Shown here piece after piece: positions 35,101 to 44,534 of a DNA stretch of 64,000 nt. Origin of the DNA: JAIVJM01 sp963816985 (GTDB lineage: Bacteria > Acidobacteriota > Blastocatellia > Pyrinomonadales > Pyrinomonadaceae); the NCBI GenBank assembly GCA_963816985.1, contig CAWFMF010000004.1:2418001-2482000 (forward strand). The letters run 5' to 3'. How positions within the stretch are numbered: position 1 is the first letter of the stretch; every line of letters starts with the position of its first letter. Position numbers and translations under genes: made by a program. Under the pieces are notes generated by a model that saw nothing but the letters and a program-made list of their open reading frames with translations, was not told where the DNA came from and searched no databases.

Positions 35101-35483
35101 CCAACCTCCGCCCCGGCTTCGCGGGCGGCATCGAGGGCAGCGGCGACGTGACCGACCGCCTCAACCAGTATTTCAACACGGGGGCCTTCGCGCCCTCGAC
35201 GCTGACGGGCGGCTTCTTCGACCCCGCAGCGCCTTTCGGCAACTCCGGCAGAAACATCCTGAACGGGCCGGGGCAGAAGAACATGGACTTCTCCGTCGTC
35301 AAGTTCATCCCCTTCACCGAAGGGGTGCGCGGCGAGTTCCGCACCGAGTTCTTCAACCTCTTCAACTGGGCGAACTTCGCGAACCCGAACGCCAACATCT
35401 CCGTCCCGGCGACGTTCGGGCGCATCACCTCGACGAGCGCCGGGCCGCGCGTCATCCAGTTCGCCTTCAAGCTCAACTTCTAG
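32194..35483 (+). CDS. TonB-dependent receptor with carboxypeptidase-regulatory-like domain (frameshifted)
   Basis: About 1096 residues when joined. The ATG at 32194 has AGGAGG at 7-nt spacing and opens a signal peptide ('LFPLTLILAALLCGATVRAQ'). A CarboxypepD_reg-like domain follows ('GQITGSVEDTAGARVPGASV', 'VTLLPPGKYKVEVSAQGFKT'), then a plug domain ('TVISVNGQRTTSNNVRINGV') and a beta-barrel ending 'RVIQFAFKLNF', an outer-membrane-type terminal aromatic. The frame changes at about 34794; one added G restores 'RFSKGLQFLAAYTFGKS'. It would import a large or scarce substrate across the outer membrane. The shared operator suggests control by the adjacent TetR. The ligand is unknown. Confidence 0.85.
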
Positions 35484-35490
35484 GGAAGGC

Positions 35491-35606
35491 AAATGATGAA
35501 TGCGGAATGATGAATGATGAATACCTCGCTGCTTGAAATCTCAAATCTTAGAGTTGAGATTCAAGCCGGTCTTGATTCATCATTCCGCATTCATCGTTCA
35601 TCATTT
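35491..35606. repeat. Heptamer-type inverted repeat (GAATGAT units)
   Basis: ATGATGAATGCGGAATGATG with GAATGAT units is mirrored by TGATTCATCATTCCGCATTC and ATCGTTCATCAT. Its centre carries CTCAAATCTTAGAGTTGAG. It fills the space from the receptor stop to the next ATG (35613). Related to 51011-51130. Confidence 0.9.
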
Positions 35607-35612
35607 CTTCTT

Positions 35613-36434
35613 ATGCCGCAGATTGAAGTGAACGGGACGAGGCTCTACTTCGAGGAGCACGGGGAGGGCGAGCCGCTCGTGCTCATCCCCGGCTTCGGCA
35701 CGGGGCTCTGGATTTGGTACAAGCAGGTTCCGGCCTTCGCCGAACGTTTCCGCGTCATCGCGTTTGACCCGCGCGGCGTCTCGCGCTCCGACCCACGGGA
35801 CGACGTGCCGCTCAGCATCCTCTCGCTCGCCGACGACGTGGCGGCTTTGCTCTCCGCTCTCGGAGTTGAGCGAGCGCACGTCCTCGGCGCGTCCTTCGGC
35901 GGCTTCGTCGCGCAGGAGTTCGCGCTCCGACACCCGTCGCGCACTCTGAGCCTGACGCTCTGCTGCACGAGCTTCGGCGGCCCGCGCCACTGCCCGCCCG
36001 CGCCGGAGACGCTCGCGGCCATCGCCTCGACGAAGGGCCTGAACACCGAAGAGCGCGTCCGCCAGAACCTCCTCCTCGCCTTCTCGCCCTCTTATGTCGA
36101 GCGCGAGCGCGCGGAGGTCGAGCGCGTCATCGCCTTGCGCGCCGAGAACCCCGTGCCCGAAGCGGTCTACACGCGCCAGCTTCAGGCGGCGCTCGACTTC
36201 AACGCCGAGTCGCGCGTCTCTGAAATACGCGCGCCGACCCTCGTCATCACCGGCGACGAGGACGTCATCGTGCCGCACGAAAACTCGCTTAACCTCGCCG
36301 CCCGCATCCCCGGCGCGCATCTCCGCGTCGTCAGCGGCGGCAGCCACACTTTTTTCATCGAGCGCGCCGACGAGTTCAACCGCGCCGTGATAGATTTCAT
36401 AAAACGAGTCGAGAGTCCGGAGTCTGGAGTCTAG
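35613..36434 (+). CDS. Alpha/beta-fold hydrolase
   Basis: About 273 residues. It shows the oxyanion-hole 'VLIPGFGTGLWIW', the nucleophile elbow 'VLGASFGGFVAQEF' with catalytic Ser, Asp in 'VITGDEDVIVPHENS', and the catalytic His in 'VVSGGSHTFFIERADEFN'. It is a cytoplasmic esterase or lactone/epoxide-type hydrolase; the substrate is unknown. The ATG at 35613 directly follows the repeat (TTCTTCTTATG) with no Shine-Dalgarno. The C-terminus ('VESPESGV') and stop are encoded by the next heptamer-type repeat. It is first in a fatty-acyl-type cluster. Confidence 0.88.
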   Translation: MPQIEVNGTRLYFEEHGEGEPLVLIPGFGTGLWIWYKQVPAFAERFRVIAFDPRGVSRSDPRDDVPLSILSLADDVAALLSALGVERAHVLGASFGGFVAQEFALRHPSRTLSLTLCCTSFGGPRHCPPAPETLAAIASTKGLNTEERVRQNLLLAFSPSYVERERAEVERVIALRAENPVPEAVYTRQLQAALDFNAESRVSEIRAPTLVITGDEDVIVPHENSLNLAARIPGAHLRVVSGGSHTFFIERADEFNRAVIDFIKRVESPESGV

Positions 36435-36497
36435 AGTCAAAGACAGACTTCTTCTTCCTGCTGCTTCAGACTTTCAGACTCCAGATTCCAGACTTCT
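36411..36497. repeat. Heptamer-type inverted repeat (GAGTCTG units)
   Basis: GAGTCCG, GAGTCTG, GAGTCTA, GAGTCAA in strict 7-nt register are mirrored by CAGACTT, TCAGACT, CCAGATT, CCAGACT. It encodes the hydrolase tail and ends 4 nt before the next ATG (36501). Confidence 0.9.
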
Positions 36498-36500
36498 TAT

Positions 36501-37491
36501 ATGGCCTTTGCACGCATCATCGGAACCGGCTCTTTCGTGCCGGAAAAGATCGTCACCAACGCCGATTTGAGCCGCGCGCTCGGCGAGGACGTGGACGAGT
36601 TCGTCTCTCAGGTGCTCGGCATCCGCGAGCGCCACGTCTGCGCCGAGGACGAGAGCACCGCCGACCTCGCGACCGAAGCCGCGCGCCGCGCGCTCGAAGC
36701 CGCTGGCGTCGTCGCCGAGGACTTAGACCTCATCGTCCTCGCCACCGACACGCCCGAATACATCTCGCCCGCGACCTCGGTCGTCGTCCAGCACCGGCTC
36801 GGCGCGAAGAACGCCGGGACGTTCGACATCAACTGCGCCTGCGCGGGCTTCGTCACCGCGCTCGACGCGGCCTCGAAGTACGTCATCGCCGACTCGTCGT
36901 ATAAAAACGTCCTCGTCGTCGGCGCATACGCGATGAGCAAGTATCTCGACTGGACGGAGAAGAAGACGGCGACCATCTTCGCCGACGGCGCGGGCGCAGT
37001 CGTGCTTCAGGCATCCGAACGAGAGCCCCGGCTTCCTCGCCTCCCGCCTCGTCGCCGAGGGGAGTTTTCATGACCACATGGGCATCTACGCGGGCGGGAC
37101 GCGCATGCCCGTCACCGAGGAAGTGCTCGCCGAAGGCTTGTGGACGAAGGTGCGCTTCGCCAAGAAGTACCCGGCGGAAGTGAACAACGAGGGCTGGCCG
37201 GCAATCGTCCGCGAGGTGCTCAGGAAGGCGGGCCTGGGGCTCGAAGACGTGGCGCTCTTCCTCTTCACGCAGGTCAATCTGAGCACCATCAAAGAGGTCA
37301 TGTCGCGGCTCGAACAGCCGATGGGGCGCACGCACACGGTCATGGGCAAGTGGGGCTACACCGGCTCGGCCTGCATCCCGATGGTCTTGGACGACGCCGT
37401 GCGCGAAGGGAAGTTGAAGGCGGGCGAAGTGGTCGTCATGTGCGCCTCCGGCGGCGGCCTCAACATGGCCTGCGCAGCGTTCCGATTTTAG
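36501..37491 (+). CDS. 3-oxoacyl-ACP synthase III-like protein (frameshifted)
   Basis: About 330 residues of the FabH/KAS-III fold: 'IIGTGSFVPEKIVTN', the nucleophile region 'DINCACAGFVTALDAASKYV' (Cys114 in the FabH position), 'ATIFADGAGAVVL', and a C-terminal half. The frame changes at about 37000-37025, then reads 'GFLASRLVAEGSFHDHMGIY'. In the C-terminal half the usual FabH 'HQAN' reads 'TQVN' ('LFTQVNLSTI') and 'GNTSA' reads 'GYTGSA'. The catalytic His and Asn for decarboxylative condensation are therefore both replaced. It may be a non-decarboxylating acyl transferase. The stop lies within the following repeat. Confidence 0.83.
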
Positions 37492-37606
37492 ATTTCGGAT
37501 TTTGGATTTTGGATTGACTCGGCGACGAAAGCTGAGCAGTCCAGAATCCGGCTTCGAGTTGAAGAAGCACACCAATCCAAAATCTAAAATCCGAAATCTA
37601 AAATCT
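37480..37606. repeat. Heptamer-type inverted repeat (GATTTTG units)
   Basis: GATTTTA, GATTTCG, GATTTTG, GATTTTG in 7-nt register are mirrored by ATCCAAAATCTAAAATCCG and AAATCTAAAATC. It encodes the last residues and stop of the KAS-III-like gene and ends directly at the next ATG (37608). Confidence 0.9.
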
Positions 37607-37607
37607 T

Positions 37608-39416
37608 ATGCGGCATCCGAACATCCATGCGCTCTTCCGCGAGCGCGTCGAGCAGTACCGCGCGGACGGCGGCGAGGGGGGGCGCGATGTCTTCTTCTTC
37701 CGCCGTGACGGCGAGTGGCACGGCATCTCTTGGGCGCGCTTCGACGAGGAGGCGCACGACTTCGCCTCGGCGCTCCTCGCGACCGGACTCGCGCGCGGCG
37801 CGGCGGTCTGCATTCTCATGGGGAACGTCCCCGAATGGCCGGTCGCCGACATCGGGACGATAGCGGCGGGCGGGGTCGGCTGCGGCCTCTACCCAACGAG
37901 TTCCGCCGAGCAGTGCGCCTACATCATCAACCACTCGGACGCCGAAGTGGTCTTGGTGGACACGCCCGCGCAGCTCGAAAAAATCCTGAGCGTGCGGGAT
38001 GAGTTGCCGAAGGTCAAAGTCGTCGTCGTGCTCGACGCGGAGGCCGCGCGCGGGCGCGAAGGCGTCGTCTCTTATAAAGATTTTCTGCGACTCGGACGCG
38101 AGAGCCGCGCGCGCGTCGAAGGACTTCTGCGAGAGCGCGCCGAGGGCGCGAGCGCCGAAGAGACGGCCATCATGGTTTACACTTCGGGGACTACGGGCAA
38201 GCCGAAAGGCGCGTGCCTCAGCCACCGCTACATCCTCAACAGCGTCGAGAGTTTGCGCGCGACGATTCCGGTCTACGACACCGACACCGCCTTCTCTTAC
38301 CTCCCTTACTGCCACGTCGCCGAGCGCATCTCCGGCCTCTACAACCGTCTCTACGCGGGCGCGGGCGCGTACTTCGTGGACGACCTCTCGAAGCTCTGGG
38401 AGTACATGCTCGAAGTCCGCCCGACCGTCTTCGCCAGCCTCCCGCGCTTCTTCGAGAAGGTTCACGCCCGCGTCCTCTCCGACCTCGCGCGAGAGACTGA
38501 GGAAGAACAGCGGCTCTTTCATCAAGCGCTCGGACGGGGCCGAGAGCTTTCGCGACTGCGGCAGACGCGCGCGCCGCTCTCGCCCTCGCTCGTCGCCGAA
38601 TATGAAGAACAGTCGCGGCCCGCGTTGGAGCGCGTCCGCGCCTACTTCGGCGGTCGCCTCCGTCTCGCCACATCGGGCGGCGCGCCGCTCCCCTTAGAAA
38701 TCGCCGAGTTCTTCGCCGCCGCGGGCCTGCCCATCCTTCAGGCTTACGGCCTCACGGAGAACATCTGCGTCGCCTTCAACCGCCCCGACGAATACAAGTT
38801 CGGCACGGTCGGGCCGCCGATGCCCGGCTGCGAAATCCGCATCGCGCCCGACGGCGAGATAGAAGTGCGGAGCGAGATGATGTTCTCCGGCTACTACAAA
38901 GAGCCGGAGAAGACCGCCGAGGTGATGCGCGACGGCTGGCTCCTGACGGGCGACCTCGGCGCGTTGGACGCGGACGGCTTCCTCTCCATCACGGGCCGCA
39001 AGAAGGAGCTGATCGTCACTTCGACGGGCAAGAAGATCGCGCCCGCGCTCGTCGAGAACTTGATTAAGGAGCACCATCTGGTGAGCCACGCCTACGTCCA
39101 CGGCGAAGGCAAGAGCTACCTCGTCGCGCTCGTCACGCTCAACCCTTCGGAGGCCGTCGAGCACGCCCGCGCGCGCGGCTTCAACATCGAAGGCGGCGTC
39201 GCCGCGCTCGCGCGGAGCGCGGAGATGCGTGCGCTCGTGTCTGAACTCATCGAAGGCGTCAACCGCCGCCTCTCGTCCACCGAGGCGGTCAAGCGTTTCG
39301 CCATCCTCGAACGCGACTTTCAGCTCGAACGCGACGAGGTGACGCCCACGATGAAGGTCAAACGCGACGTGGTGGCCGAACACTTCGCCGAAGTTATAAG
39401 CGGCCTCTACGCCTGA
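37608..39416 (+). CDS. Long-chain acyl-CoA synthetase (FadD/FAA1 type)
   Basis: A 602-residue AMP-forming acyl-CoA ligase. It has the P-loop-like 'IMVYTSGTTGKPKGACLSH', 'LQAYGLTENICVAFNRP', 'WLLTGDLGALDADGFLSITG', 'RKKELIVTSTGKKIAP', and the C-terminal Lys in 'TPTMKVKRDVV'. It activates long-chain fatty acids with ATP and CoA. The insert typical of FAA1-type enzymes is present around 'LFHQALGRGRELSRLRQ'. The ATG at 37608 directly follows the repeat without a Shine-Dalgarno. It sits with a KAS-III-like protein, a MaoC hydratase and hydrolases, so it probably primes a fatty-acyl pathway. Confidence 0.95.
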   Translation: MRHPNIHALFRERVEQYRADGGEGGRDVFFFRRDGEWHGISWARFDEEAHDFASALLATGLARGAAVCILMGNVPEWPVADIGTIAAGGVGCGLYPTSSAEQCAYIINHSDAEVVLVDTPAQLEKILSVRDELPKVKVVVVLDAEAARGREGVVSYKDFLRLGRESRARVEGLLRERAEGASAEETAIMVYTSGTTGKPKGACLSHRYILNSVESLRATIPVYDTDTAFSYLPYCHVAERISGLYNRLYAGAGAYFVDDLSKLWEYMLEVRPTVFASLPRFFEKVHARVLSDLARETEEEQRLFHQALGRGRELSRLRQTRAPLSPSLVAEYEEQSRPALERVRAYFGGRLRLATSGGAPLPLEIAEFFAAAGLPILQAYGLTENICVAFNRPDEYKFGTVGPPMPGCEIRIAPDGEIEVRSEMMFSGYYKEPEKTAEVMRDGWLLTGDLGALDADGFLSITGRKKELIVTSTGKKIAPALVENLIKEHHLVSHAYVHGEGKSYLVALVTLNPSEAVEHARARGFNIEGGVAALARSAEMRALVSELIEGVNRRLSSTEAVKRFAILERDFQLERDEVTPTMKVKRDVVAEHFAEVISGLYA

Positions 39417-39444
39417 GCGAAGGTCAAGAGCGCGCGGCAAAATT

Positions 39445-39513
39445 GTAGGGGCAGGGCTCGTCCCTGCCCGACTTCTTAACAAAGACACGGGCAGGGACGA
39501 GCCCTGCCCCTAC
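39445..39513. repeat. Mirrored repeat (GTAGGGGCAGGGCTCG family)
   Basis: Two perfect 26-bp arms, each itself a hairpin (GGGCAGGGctcgtCCCTGCCC), face each other. An identical pair is at 63242-63310. It lies between the acyl-CoA synthetase and the exported hydrolase. Confidence 0.95.
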
Positions 39514-39566
39514 AGAAACTTCAACGCGAGAGGTCTTGTTCAGACTCTCCGGTCAGGAGTAAGTAA

Positions 39567-40523
39567 ATGAAGAGTCCCACACGTCAACGCGCCGCCGCCT
39601 CGTTTCTCCTCTTCGCACTTTTGTTGGTTGTGAACGCGCAAGGCGCGCGGGGACAGACGGCACCGGCGTCGAGCCCCATCGCCTTCACGCCCGCGCCGTC
39701 GGCGTCAGCGGCGCAGGCCGCCCCCGCGCTGTCGAGCAAAGAGGCGTCGGTCTTCGGGCAGAAGATTTATTATCAGGAGGCGGGGAGCGGCCCGGTCGTA
39801 GTGCTTTTGCACGGGCTCGGCGGCAACACGCATAACTGGGACCTTAACGTCCCGGAGCTGTCGCGGAAGTTCCGCGTCATCGTGCCCGACCAGATCGGCT
39901 TCGGCGGCTCGGACAAGCCCTTCATCAACTACCGCATCGGAACTTACGTGGACTTCCTCGACATGTTCCTCACGCAGTTGAAGGTCGAGCGCGCCTCGCT
40001 CGTCGGCAACTCGATGGGCGGGTGGGTCGCGGCGTCTTACGCCTTGAAACATCCGGCGCGCGTCGAGCGGCTCGTGCTCGTGGACGCCGCCGGGTTCGCG
40101 CCGCCGAAGGAGTTCGACCTCAGCTCGCTCTCCGGCCTCAACCCCTCGACGCGCGACGCGATGCGGCAGCTCGCCGGGCTCGTCTTCTACAACAAGACGC
40201 TCTCGACCAACGACGCCTTCGTGGACGCGATGCTCGCCGCGCGCATCAGCGCGGGCGACGGCTACACCATCCAGCGGCTCGTCGAATCAATCTACCGGGG
40301 CGAGGACATGCTCGACGGCAGGCTCTCGGCCATCAAGCAGCCGACGCTCATCCTCTGGGGCCGCGAGGACGGGCTCACGCCGCTCGCGCGCGAGGGCGAG
40401 AAGTTCAAGCAGGGCATCCCGCACGCGCAACTCCAAGTCTTCGAGCAGTGCGGCCACGTCCCGCAGGTCGAGAAGGCCGTCGAGTTCAACGCGGCGGTGT
40501 TGAAGTTCCTGACGACGAATTAA
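39567..40523 (+). CDS. Exported alpha/beta-fold hydrolase
   Basis: A 318-residue protein. A signal peptide ('RAAASFLLFALLLVVNAQG', cleavage near 'ARGQTA') and a Pro/Ala/Ser linker precede an alpha/beta hydrolase domain: 'VVLLHGLGGNTHNWDLNVPE', nucleophile Ser in 'LVGNSMGGWVAASYAL', 'LILWGREDGLTPLA' with Asp, and His in 'FEQCGHVPQVEKAVEFN'. It is probably periplasmic and may release acyl groups from an imported substrate for the downstream enzymes. The substrate is unknown. It is followed 16 bp later by the MaoC gene, so they form an operon. Confidence 0.9.
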   Translation: MKSPTRQRAAASFLLFALLLVVNAQGARGQTAPASSPIAFTPAPSASAAQAAPALSSKEASVFGQKIYYQEAGSGPVVVLLHGLGGNTHNWDLNVPELSRKFRVIVPDQIGFGGSDKPFINYRIGTYVDFLDMFLTQLKVERASLVGNSMGGWVAASYALKHPARVERLVLVDAAGFAPPKEFDLSSLSGLNPSTRDAMRQLAGLVFYNKTLSTNDAFVDAMLAARISAGDGYTIQRLVESIYRGEDMLDGRLSAIKQPTLILWGREDGLTPLAREGEKFKQGIPHAQLQVFEQCGHVPQVEKAVEFNAAVLKFLTTN

Positions 40524-40539
40524 AAGGGAAGAACACGAA

Positions 40540-40941
40540 ATGAGTTTGCAAGTGGGCGACAGCGCGGAGGTTTCGCGGGTGATTACGGACGAGGACATCC
40601 GCGCCTTCGCGGAGTTGACGGGCGACCGGAACCCCGTGCACCTCGACGAAGAGTACGCCGCCGGGACTCGCTTCGGGCGGCGCATCGCGCACGGGATGCT
40701 CGGCGCGTCGCTCATCTCGGCGCTCTTGGCGAACGAGTTGCCCGGAAGCGGCACGGTCTATCTCAGCCAGTCTTTGCGCTTCGTCGCGCCGGTCTATCCC
40801 GGCGACACGGTGACGGCGCGCGTCGCGGTCAGCCGCGTCCGCGAAGACAAGCCAATCGTCACCTTAGAGACCGTCTGCCGCAACCAGCGCGGCGAGGTTT
40901 TGATTGAAGGCGAGGCGGTCGTCCTCGCCCCCTTGAAGTAA
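40540..40941 (+). CDS. MaoC-like (R)-specific enoyl-CoA/ACP hydratase
   Basis: A 133-residue single hot-dog-fold protein. It has the hydratase-2 signature 'FAELTGDRNPVHLDEEYA' (catalytic Asp and His), 'RRIAHGMLGASLISALLANE' and 'FVAPVYPGDTVTARVAV'. It hydrates trans-2-enoyl-CoA or -ACP to the (R)-3-hydroxy product, as in PhaJ. It is 16 bp after the hydrolase and only 3 bp before the MFS transporter, so the three genes form one operon. Confidence 0.93.
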   Translation: MSLQVGDSAEVSRVITDEDIRAFAELTGDRNPVHLDEEYAAGTRFGRRIAHGMLGASLISALLANELPGSGTVYLSQSLRFVAPVYPGDTVTARVAVSRVREDKPIVTLETVCRNQRGEVLIEGEAVVLAPLK

Positions 40942-40944
40942 ATC

Positions 40945-42229
40945 ATGGCGAACAACGGACAGGCTGCTTCGCTCGCGGAGAGGATTCCGGCGCACTCCTG
41001 GTACGCGCTCGGCGTGCTCACGCTCGTCTACGTCCTGAACTTCCTCGACCGCGTGTTGATCTACATGCTGTTTACGCCTATCAAGGCGGAGATGAAGTTC
41101 AGCGACTTGCAGCTCGCGCTCTTGGGGACGACCTCCTTCGTCATCTTCTACACGCTCCTCGGCATCCCCTTCGGGCGGATGGCCGACCGCGTCACGCGCA
41201 AGTATCTGATTACGGGCGGGCTCGCCGTGTGGAGTCTGTTTTCGGGACTGACGGGCTTCGCCGATAGTTTCTGGACGCTCTTCGCGTGTCGCGTGATGGT
41301 CGGAGTCGGGGAGGCGACGCTCGGCCCGGCGGCGCTCTCTCTGCTCTCGGACTACTTCCCGCCGCGACTGCGCGCGACTGTCCAGTCAATCTACTCTTCG
41401 GGCATCGCGGTCGGCGGCGGGCTCGCGTTTTTCCTCGGCGGGCAGATCGCCGCGATGCCGGGTTGGGGCTGGCGGTGGGCTTTCTACCTGCTCGGATTTC
41501 CGGGGCTCGTTGTCTGCCTCTTCGTTCTGTCTCTGAGGGAGCCGCGACGCGGGCAGACCGAGACGGCGCGCGTCGTTTACAGCCGCGAGGACTGGAAGGT
41601 GCTCTTCAAGTCTTCGCCGCTGCGCCATCTCTATGTCGGCTACGCTCTGTTCGGGCTGGCGGCGAACAGCCTCTCGATCTGGGGGCCTTCGTTCTTCAAC
41701 CGCGTCCACAATCTGGACTTGAGACTGATAGGGAACTTTGGCGGGCCTCCTTTCGGTCGCGGCGGGAGTGCCGGGGACTATCCTCGGCGGGTGGGCGGCT
41801 GACCGTCTGCGGCGTCGCAGCCGTGGCGGGCGGATGTTGTTCACGTCCATCGGCGCGCTCTGCTCGATACCGCTGTGGCTGGCCCTTTTGTTTAGCGACA
41901 GCGCGGCGCTGCTGCTCTTCGCGAACTTCGTACTGCTCGGCGTGTCTCTGATGTGGCTCGGCCCGGCGGCGGCTGACGTGCATGACATCGCGGGGCCGCA
42001 GTTGCGGGGCCTCGGCATCGGCATCTACTTCTTCACCGTCAACGTCGCGGCCTACGGCGTCGGCGCGCCGCTCATCGGCAAGCTCAACGACCTGCTCGGC
42101 GTCACCGCCGACCCCTCGATGATGAGATACAGCCTGCTCGTCTGCCCGCTGGCGTGTCTCTTGAGCGCGCTGCTGCTGCGGCGCGGGAGTAGGAAGTTGG
42201 AAGCACAGAATGCAGAAGCCCGACCGTGA
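40945..42229 (+). CDS. MFS transporter (frameshifted)
   Basis: About 428 residues, twelve predicted helices. The first half has 'LTLVYVLNFLDRVLIYMLFT', 'TSFVIFYTLLGIPFGRMADR' (motif A-like) and 'RVMVGVGEATLGPAALSLLS'. The second half has 'GVPGTILGGWAADRLRRRSR' and 'GLGIGIYFFTVNVAAYGVGA'. The frame changes at the TTT run 41737-41739; removing one T gives 'LIGNLAGLLSVAAGVPG', a continuous helix. The pattern is of the Spinster-like MFS group, often lipid- or aromatic-related. The substrate is unknown. The C-terminus runs into the repeat that starts at 42213. Confidence 0.85.
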
Positions 42230-42522
42230 GGGAGGGCGCGAGCGTTGACGAAAAATCCCCGAAGGGGATGAAGATAATAGCCGGGGGCAGAGCGAAGGAG
42301 CATAAGCGACTGAGCGCCGCCCCCGGAACAGGTGACAAAAGGAATTCGACCCTGAAGGGGTCGCACATTCAACGTTGAATGTGCGACCCCTTCAGGGTCG
42401 AAACGTTTTTCTACGTGCTACCGGGGGCGTCGCAAACTTCGTTTGCTCTGCCCCCGGCTATTGTCTCTATCCCCTTCGGGGATTTTGGATAAATGCCTGA
42501 CGCCCTCCCTCACGGTCGGGCC
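42213..42522. repeat. Nested palindromic element, copy C (largest)
   Basis: A four-layered mirror of about 310 bp. The outer arms CCCGACCGTGAGGGAGGGCG / CGCCCTCCCTCACGGTCGGG enclose CCCCGAAGGGG hairpins, then ATAGCCGGGGGCAGAG / CTCTGCCCCCGGCTAT. At the centre is a perfect palindrome on GACCCTGAAGGGGTC around TTCAACGTTGAA. The flanks of the centre differ from copy A but stay complementary. It lies between the convergent MFS and boxB genes. Confidence 0.93.
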
Positions 42523-42531
42523 TCCGCCTTG

Positions 42532-43938
<1,407 letters not shown>

Positions 43939-43980
43939 AAGAAAAACCTTGTCTCTCCGAAGAAGTTTCGCCCGTGCTCT

Positions 43981-44406
43981 TTAAGACAGCAGCCGCGCGA
44001 GCCTATCGAGTTCCGTGCGCGGCGTGTCGTTTAGATGCGAAAGGTCGAACTTTATTTTACCGTCCTCGATGTGCGCGAATTTTGCCGAAGTGATGTCTAA
44101 AGGGTCATTCAAGGGGACGACGTTCAAGTGCGCGTGCGCGACGCCGTAGCCGTGGACGACGAGGCCGACCCGCTGCGGCTTCAAACGCTCCCGCAGATTC
44201 CTCGAAAGCCTCTGCGCCTGCACCATGATGTCACACGACACTTCGTCCGAGAGGTCGCAGAAGTGGTCAACGTGCTCCTTCGGGATGACCAGAAACTCAC
44301 CCGGCGTCGCCGGCCTGATGTTCATAAAAGCCAACACCCGCTCGTCCTCGTAGAGCACGCTCGCCTCGGCCTCACGCGCGACAATCTGGCAAAAGATGCA
44401 GGACAT
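43981..44406 (-). CDS. HIT-family hydrolase
   Basis: About 141 residues. The histidine triad reads 'HAHLNVVPLND' with 'HGYGVAHAHLN' (HxHxx). The N-terminus has the zinc-type 'CIFCQIVAREAEASVLYEDE' CxxC. It is a nucleotide hydrolase or transferase, cytoplasmic. The ATG at 44406 directly follows a repeat arm (CGGCTTTTATG) with no Shine-Dalgarno. It lies between boxC and boxB; a link to benzoyl-CoA catabolism is not known and may be chance. Confidence 0.88.
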   Translation of the reverse strand: MSCIFCQIVAREAEASVLYEDERVLAFMNIRPATPGEFLVIPKEHVDHFCDLSDEVSCDIMVQAQRLSRNLRERLKPQRVGLVVHGYGVAHAHLNVVPLNDPLDITSAKFAHIEDGKIKFDLSHLNDTPRTELDRLARLLS

Positions 44407-44534
44407 AAAAGCCGTGAACCGTAAACCGTGACGGGTGACAAGAAAAAGCCGTGAACCGTGACAGGTGAACCGTGACAAGTAAGAACTGGGTTTATCCTGT
44501 CACCTGTCACCCGTCACGGTTTACGGCTTTTAAG
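44407..44534. repeat. Heptamer-type inverted repeat (AACCGTA/GACGGGT units)
   Basis: AAAAGCCGTGAACCGTAAAC, then CGTGACGGGTGAC and a second series, are mirrored by TCCTGTCACCTGTCACCCGT and CACGGTTTACGGCTTTTA. It fills the gap from the boxC stop to the HIT start. Confidence 0.92.

Noticed and set aside
35613..42229. OleABCD olefin biosynthesis cluster
   Set aside because: The thiolase-fold gene is KAS-III-like rather than OleA-like as far as I can tell, the ligase is FAA1-type rather than OleC, and there is no OleD reductase.
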